Assembly (NCBI RefSeq): GCF_018449635.1 | Contig: NZ_JAAVUV010000005.1 | Location: 62,001 to 126,000, forward strand | Length of the DNA stretch: 64,000 nucleotides | Source of the DNA: Caballeronia sp. dw_276 | GTDB taxonomy: Bacteria > Pseudomonadota > Gammaproteobacteria > Burkholderiales > Burkholderiaceae | Direction of reading: 5' to 3' | Part shown: positions 60,449-64,000 of the stretch, piece after piece | Layout: each line of letters begins with the position of its first letter | Numbering within the stretch: the first letter of the stretch is position 1 | Program-made: the position numbers and the translations under genes | Notes under the pieces: model-generated | What the model was told of the DNA's origin: nothing | Databases searched by the model: none | The model's input: the letters and a program-made list of their open reading frames with translations, nothing else

Positions 60449-61417
60449 TCAGCGCTTCACGGCTTCCGGATTAACCATGTTATTGGTCAGCGTGCCGTTC
60501 AGCGCGCCGATCAGATTCTCGGCGGCGTTCTTGTTCATCGCGTGGCGGGTTTCATGCGTCGCCGATCCGATGTGCGGCAACGCCACCACGTTCTTCAGCT
60601 TGAGCAACGGCGAATCGGCGGCAAGCGGTTCCTTCACGAAAACATCGAGGCCGGCGCCCAGGATCGTGCCGTTTTGCAGCGCTTCGATCAGCGCGTTTTC
60701 ATCGACGGTCGGTCCACGTGATGCATTGATCAGGATCGCGCTCGGTTTCATCTTCTTCAACTGCGCCGCGCCGATCAGGTTGCGCGTCTCGGCGGTCAGC
60801 GGAACTTGCAGCAGAACGAAATCGGACGTGGCGAGCAATTCATCCAGTTCGACTTTCTTCGCGCCGTAGTCGCGTTCGGCCTTCTCGTTCGCGCTGCGGT
60901 TCGTGTACTGCACCTTCATCAAGAAGCCCAGCGACGCGCGCCGAGCAACCGCCCCGCCAATCCGGCCCAAACCGATAATGCCAAGCGTCTTGCCCTGCAC
61001 ATCGACGCCAAACTGTTCCTCGCCGATGCTCTTCGTCCACTTGCCCTCTTTCACCCATTCCGCAAGCTCCACGACGCGGCGCGCGCTCGCCAGGATCAAC
61101 GCGAAAACAGTGTCCGCGGTCGATTCGGTCAGCACGTCGGGCGTGTTCGTGAGCACGATGCCGCGGCGATTCAAATCGGCGATATCGAAGGCATCGAAAC
61201 CGACAGACACCGTCGCCAGCGCCTTCAGCTTCGTCGCGCCTTCGAGCATGGCGGGCGTGATTTGCGTGCTTGCGCCAATGGCGCCATCGGCATCTTTCAA
61301 CGCGGCAACAAACGCGTCGTGCTGCTTTGGATCGACGGTCGTGACGTCCGCGTGTTCCTGCAGATAGTTCAGCACGTCCGCGGGCAGCGGCTTGTACGCG
61401 ACGATTTTCTTTTTCAT
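60449..61417 (-). CDS. kguD: 2-ketogluconate-6-phosphate reductase / 2-hydroxyacid dehydrogenase
   Basis: 322 residues of the D-isomer-specific 2-hydroxyacid dehydrogenase family. NAD(P) loop LGIIGLGRIGGAVARRA, catalytic Arg in NASRGPTVDE, Glu in DVFVKEPLA and His in LPHIGSATH. In the kgu pathway it reduces 2-ketogluconate-6-phosphate to 6-phosphogluconate. The start at 61417 gives MKKKIVAYKPLP and lies 19 bases after kguT. Alone it could be a general glyoxylate/2-ketogluconate reductase; the operon favours kguD. Confidence 0.8.
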   Translation of the reverse strand: MKKKIVAYKPLPADVLNYLQEHADVTTVDPKQHDAFVAALKDADGAIGASTQITPAMLEGATKLKALATVSVGFDAFDIADLNRRGIVLTNTPDVLTESTADTVFALILASARRVVELAEWVKEGKWTKSIGEEQFGVDVQGKTLGIIGLGRIGGAVARRASLGFLMKVQYTNRSANEKAERDYGAKKVELDELLATSDFVLLQVPLTAETRNLIGAAQLKKMKPSAILINASRGPTVDENALIEALQNGTILGAGLDVFVKEPLAADSPLLKLKNVVALPHIGSATHETRHAMNKNAAENLIGALNGTLTNNMVNPEAVKR

Positions 61418-61436
61418 CGAAACAGATCCTGTGAGA

Positions 61437-62735
61437 TTAGTGAGCAGCAAGTTTTGCGGTGGGCGTCACCGGTTGCGGTTTCACGGCAAGCGTCAGTATG
61501 ACGGCAGCAACAAGGGCCGCGCTCATGAACACGTACGACGCCGAAGGAGACCCCGTCGCGCCGTTCAGATACCCAACGACGTACGAACCCACAAACGACC
61601 CAAGCGCGCCCATGCTGTTGATCAGCGCCATCGCGCCGCCGGCGACGTTCTTCGGCAAAAGTTCCGGCACGATCGCGAAGAACGGTCCGTAAGGCGCGTA
61701 CATGGCCGCGCCCGCGATCACGAGCAACGCATACGAGGCCCAGAAGTTCGTCGATCCCAGCAAGTACGATCCCGCGAAAGCGAACGCGCCGATCAGCAGG
61801 AACGGCCATACAAAAAGCTTGCGGCGTTCGAGTTTGTCCGATGCCCACGAAGCGGCGATCATCGCAATGGTGGCCGCGAGATACGGCACGGCCGAAAGCC
61901 AGCCGGTCTCGACCATGCCGAACGTAGACGCGTTCTTGAGAATCGACGGCAGCCACAGCACGAAGCCATACACGCCGATGCTCCAGCAAAAATATTGCGC
62001 CGAGAGCTTCATCACGGCCGGCGACTTGAATGCATCTCCGTAATTCTTGACCGGCTTGATCGCGGCTTGTTCCGCGCGCAAGGTTTCATCGAGATCGCGC
62101 TTTTCCTGGTCGGAGAGCCACTTCACCTGCGCCGGCTTGTCCTGCACGATAAACCACCAGATCACCGCCCAGATGATCGCCGGTACGCCTTCGACCACGA
62201 ACATATGACGCCAGCCGAACGCGTTGATCAGATAGCCCGATACCACCGACATCCACAGCACCGTCACCGGATTACCGAGAATCAGGAACGTATTCGCGCG
62301 CGAGCGTTCGGACTTCGTGAACCAGTTCGAGATGAAGATCAGCATGGCCGGCATCACGGCCGCTTCGACGATGCCGAGCACGAAACGCAACGCCATCAGC
62401 GAAGGAATGTTCGTCACCACGCCGGTCAGCGCCGCGCAGCCGCCCCATAAAATCAGGCTGACGAACACGAGCTTTTTCACGCTGCGGCGTTCGGCGTAGA
62501 TCGCGCCGGGGATCTGGAAGAAGAAATAGCCGAGGAAAAACAACGCGCCAATCAGCGATGCCAGCCCCTTGCTGATCCCGAGATCGTGATTGATCCCCGC
62601 CGCCGATGCAAAACCGAAGTTTGCCCGGTCGAGATACGCAAGGCTGTAGGTGATGAACACGATCGGCATGATCGTCCACCAGCGGCGTACCGCGAGTGTG
62701 GGTTTGTTCGTCGTTTTATCGCTGGCTTGTTGCAT
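61437..62735 (-). CDS. kguT: 2-ketogluconate transporter (MFS, ACS family)
   Basis: 432 residues with about 12 membrane segments of the anion:cation symporter family. The first loop has YSLAYLDRANFGFA and the signature loop near IPGAIYAERRSVKKL. CGGAGA lies before the ATG at 62735. In kgu operons this carrier takes up 2-ketogluconate, made outside by glucose oxidation. Placed between kinase and reductase genes as expected. Confidence 0.8.
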   Translation of the reverse strand: MQQASDKTTNKPTLAVRRWWTIMPIVFITYSLAYLDRANFGFASAAGINHDLGISKGLASLIGALFFLGYFFFQIPGAIYAERRSVKKLVFVSLILWGGCAALTGVVTNIPSLMALRFVLGIVEAAVMPAMLIFISNWFTKSERSRANTFLILGNPVTVLWMSVVSGYLINAFGWRHMFVVEGVPAIIWAVIWWFIVQDKPAQVKWLSDQEKRDLDETLRAEQAAIKPVKNYGDAFKSPAVMKLSAQYFCWSIGVYGFVLWLPSILKNASTFGMVETGWLSAVPYLAATIAMIAASWASDKLERRKLFVWPFLLIGAFAFAGSYLLGSTNFWASYALLVIAGAAMYAPYGPFFAIVPELLPKNVAGGAMALINSMGALGSFVGSYVVGYLNGATGSPSASYVFMSAALVAAVILTLAVKPQPVTPTAKLAAH

Positions 62736-62764
62736 GCGTGTCTCCGTCCGTGAGCGTGTCCGCG

Positions 62765-63760
62765 TTACGAGGCGACCGTGGTGGGCGCTTGTTCCAGCTT
62801 GTCAAGTTCGGCGCGCGTCGGCAGGCCTTCGCTGTCGCCGATCACCTGAATTGCCAGCGCGCCGATGCGGTTGCCGCGCGTCAACGCGTGACGCACATCG
62901 CGGCCTTCGAGCAGCGCGCTGACTACACCGACGGCGAAACCATCGCCTGCGCCGACGGTATCGACGACATTTTCAACCGGTATCGCCGGCACGGTGCCTT
63001 GTTCGTTGTCCGCAGTCCGGAAATATGCGCCGTGTGCGCCGAGCTTCACCACGACGCCCATCGCGCCCTGGTCCAGATAAAACTTGGCGATGTCCCCGGG
63101 CTCCGTGTACCCCGTCAGGATCTTGCCTTCGCTCACGCCCGGCAAGACCCAGTCGGCGTGCGCCGCGAGCGCGTTGAGCGCCTCGGCCATCGCTTCCTGC
63201 GACGGCCACAGCGTCGGGCGCAGGTTTGGATCGAAGGAAATGGTCTTGCCTGCGCGGCGCATTTCGGCCGCCATATGGAACGCGAGTTCGCGCGATGTCG
63301 CCGAGATCGCGGGCGCCACGCCCGTCAAATGCAAATGGCGCGCGCCGAGTACGTAATCCGCGACGTAGTCATCGAGCGACAAATGGCTCGCCGCCGAACC
63401 CTTGCGAAAATATTCGATGGACGGATCGCTTCCATCGTCATTTTTGGATTTCAGCTGGAACGCGGTCGGATATCGCTCGTCGATGGTGACGCGGCTCGAA
63501 TCGATGCCCTCCTGCGCGAGCACGTCGAGCACGTAACGGCCGAAAGAATCGCGGCCGACGCGGCTCATCCAGCCGACCTTGAAACCCAGCCGCGACAAGC
63601 CGATCGCGACATTCAGGTCGGCGCCGGCGACGCGTTTGGTGAAATGTCCGACCTTCGCGAGATCGCCGGTTTCGGTCGCGACGAACAGCGTCATGGCTTC
63701 GCCGTAGGTCACAACATCGAGTACGGGGCTTGTGTTCGGTTTGTCGTTGGTCATGTTCAT
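62765..63760 (-). CDS. kguK: 2-ketogluconate kinase (PfkB family)
   Basis: 331 residues. PfkB sugar-kinase motifs: the GADLNVAIGLSRLG region near the N-terminus and the C-terminal signature DTVGAGDGFAVGVVSALLEG with catalytic Asp. The start at 63760 overlaps the kguE stop (ATGA). Phosphorylates 2-ketogluconate at C6 in the pathway. The family also includes KDG kinase (KdgK); the operon setting supports KguK. Confidence 0.8.
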   Translation of the reverse strand: MNMTNDKPNTSPVLDVVTYGEAMTLFVATETGDLAKVGHFTKRVAGADLNVAIGLSRLGFKVGWMSRVGRDSFGRYVLDVLAQEGIDSSRVTIDERYPTAFQLKSKNDDGSDPSIEYFRKGSAASHLSLDDYVADYVLGARHLHLTGVAPAISATSRELAFHMAAEMRRAGKTISFDPNLRPTLWPSQEAMAEALNALAAHADWVLPGVSEGKILTGYTEPGDIAKFYLDQGAMGVVVKLGAHGAYFRTADNEQGTVPAIPVENVVDTVGAGDGFAVGVVSALLEGRDVRHALTRGNRIGALAIQVIGDSEGLPTRAELDKLEQAPTTVAS

Positions 63761-64000
63761 GGTTCAGTCGATGCTATTTGCCTGACGTAGCGTGCGGCGT
63801 CATCGGCAAGATGCGCCGGGTCGAACGGGAATTCGATACCGCGCGGGACGTCGGAAGGGAGTTGTTTTAAAAGTGCGGTGAAATATGCGTCGTCCGTTGC
63901 CGGCGCGGTCGCGAATCGTCGCGCGCCTTCGCCCTCGACAGCCTTGCAATGGATGTAGGTTACGTACTCGCCAAGACGCCTGGCGGCTTCGAGCGGATCC
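63757..64000 (-). CDS. kguE: KguE-like epimerase/isomerase, 3' end only (runs past the window edge)
   Basis: The last 80 residues are present, ending ARYVRQIASTEP before a TGA that overlaps the kguK start. The segment YVTYIHCKAV and the RGIEFPFDP near the end fit a xylose-isomerase-like TIM-barrel protein of the KguE type. Position at the head of kguKTD supports this. Its exact role in 2-ketogluconate use is not settled. The 5' part lies beyond 64000. Confidence 0.7.
   Translation of the reverse strand, partial: DPLEAARRLGEYVTYIHCKAVEGEGARRFATAPATDDAYFTALLKQLPSDVPRGIEFPFDPAHLADDAARYVRQIASTEP

Noticed and set aside
61392..62450. 352-codon plus-strand open frame
   Set aside because: Antisense to kguT; rich in Arg and His with no domain.
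1..64000. CRISPR arrays, insertion sequences, prophage, tRNA or rRNA genes
   Set aside because: No spaced repeat arrays, transposase motifs, phage structural genes or cloverleaf-like sequences were noticed on either strand. A tRNAscan or ISfinder search would be decisive.

Overview
The window looks like accessory or secondary-replicon DNA of a beta-proteobacterium of the Burkholderiaceae, probably Caballeronia or Paraburkholderia. This rests on the high-GC codon use, protein families typical of that group (mxaRSACKL operon, kgu operon, a DUF3022-like protein, PGDYG, DUF3325/DUF3649 iron cassettes) and the density of ABC, MFS and LysR/GntR/RpiR/LacI catabolic clusters. No rRNA, tRNA, insertion sequence, prophage or CRISPR array was seen. 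The assignment is inference from gene content only.

Layout. 1-3384: an amino-acid ABC transporter operon led by an argininosuccinate lyase, with a divergent LysR gene. 3381-8274: an M20 peptidase / MHS transporter / serine hydrolase operon with a divergent LysR gene. 8207-13531: six coupled genes matching mxaRSACKL, without methanol dehydrogenase genes nearby. 13820-14086: a small exported protein. 14117-23667: two divergent operons holding a possible undescribed sugar or sugar-acid pathway (cupin isomerase, shikimate-dehydrogenase-like enzyme, SDR, UlaG-like hydrolase; FAD oxidase, ribose-type ABC importer, RpiR regulator). 23692-33666: a PhzF-like protein, then a polyol-type operon (SDR, GldA-like dehydrogenase, HAD phosphatase, FGGY kinase, ABC importer) with a FadR-type GntR regulator, paired operator-like sites and a 12-codon leader ORF.

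33667-38529: a Fur-type iron cassette (TonB receptor facing PepSY, DUF3649 and DUF3325 membrane proteins). 38730-39176: two small proteins, one a 36-residue lysine-rich peptide. 39226-45315: a lone Rieske oxygenase, a DUF938 methyltransferase, an ankyrin protein, a PRC-barrel lipoprotein, an MFS carrier and an enoyl-CoA hydratase-like protein. 45317-53508: a disulfide reductase facing an ALDH / MFS / enolase-superfamily dehydratase / GMC oxidoreductase operon, with a LysR gene. 53723-59299: a cation/proton antiporter, a saccharopine-dehydrogenase-like enzyme with Lrp regulator, a Spy-like chaperone, PGDYG and DUF3022-like proteins and a YhfC-type membrane protease. 59326-64000: the 2-ketogluconate operon kguE(partial)-K-T-D with a ptxS-type repressor.

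Most operons pair an importer with two to five enzymes and a local regulator, as expected of a soil or plant-associated generalist. Many junctions are ATGA or GTGA overlaps, so translational coupling is common. Functions are assigned from motifs read by eye; substrates are mostly inferred.
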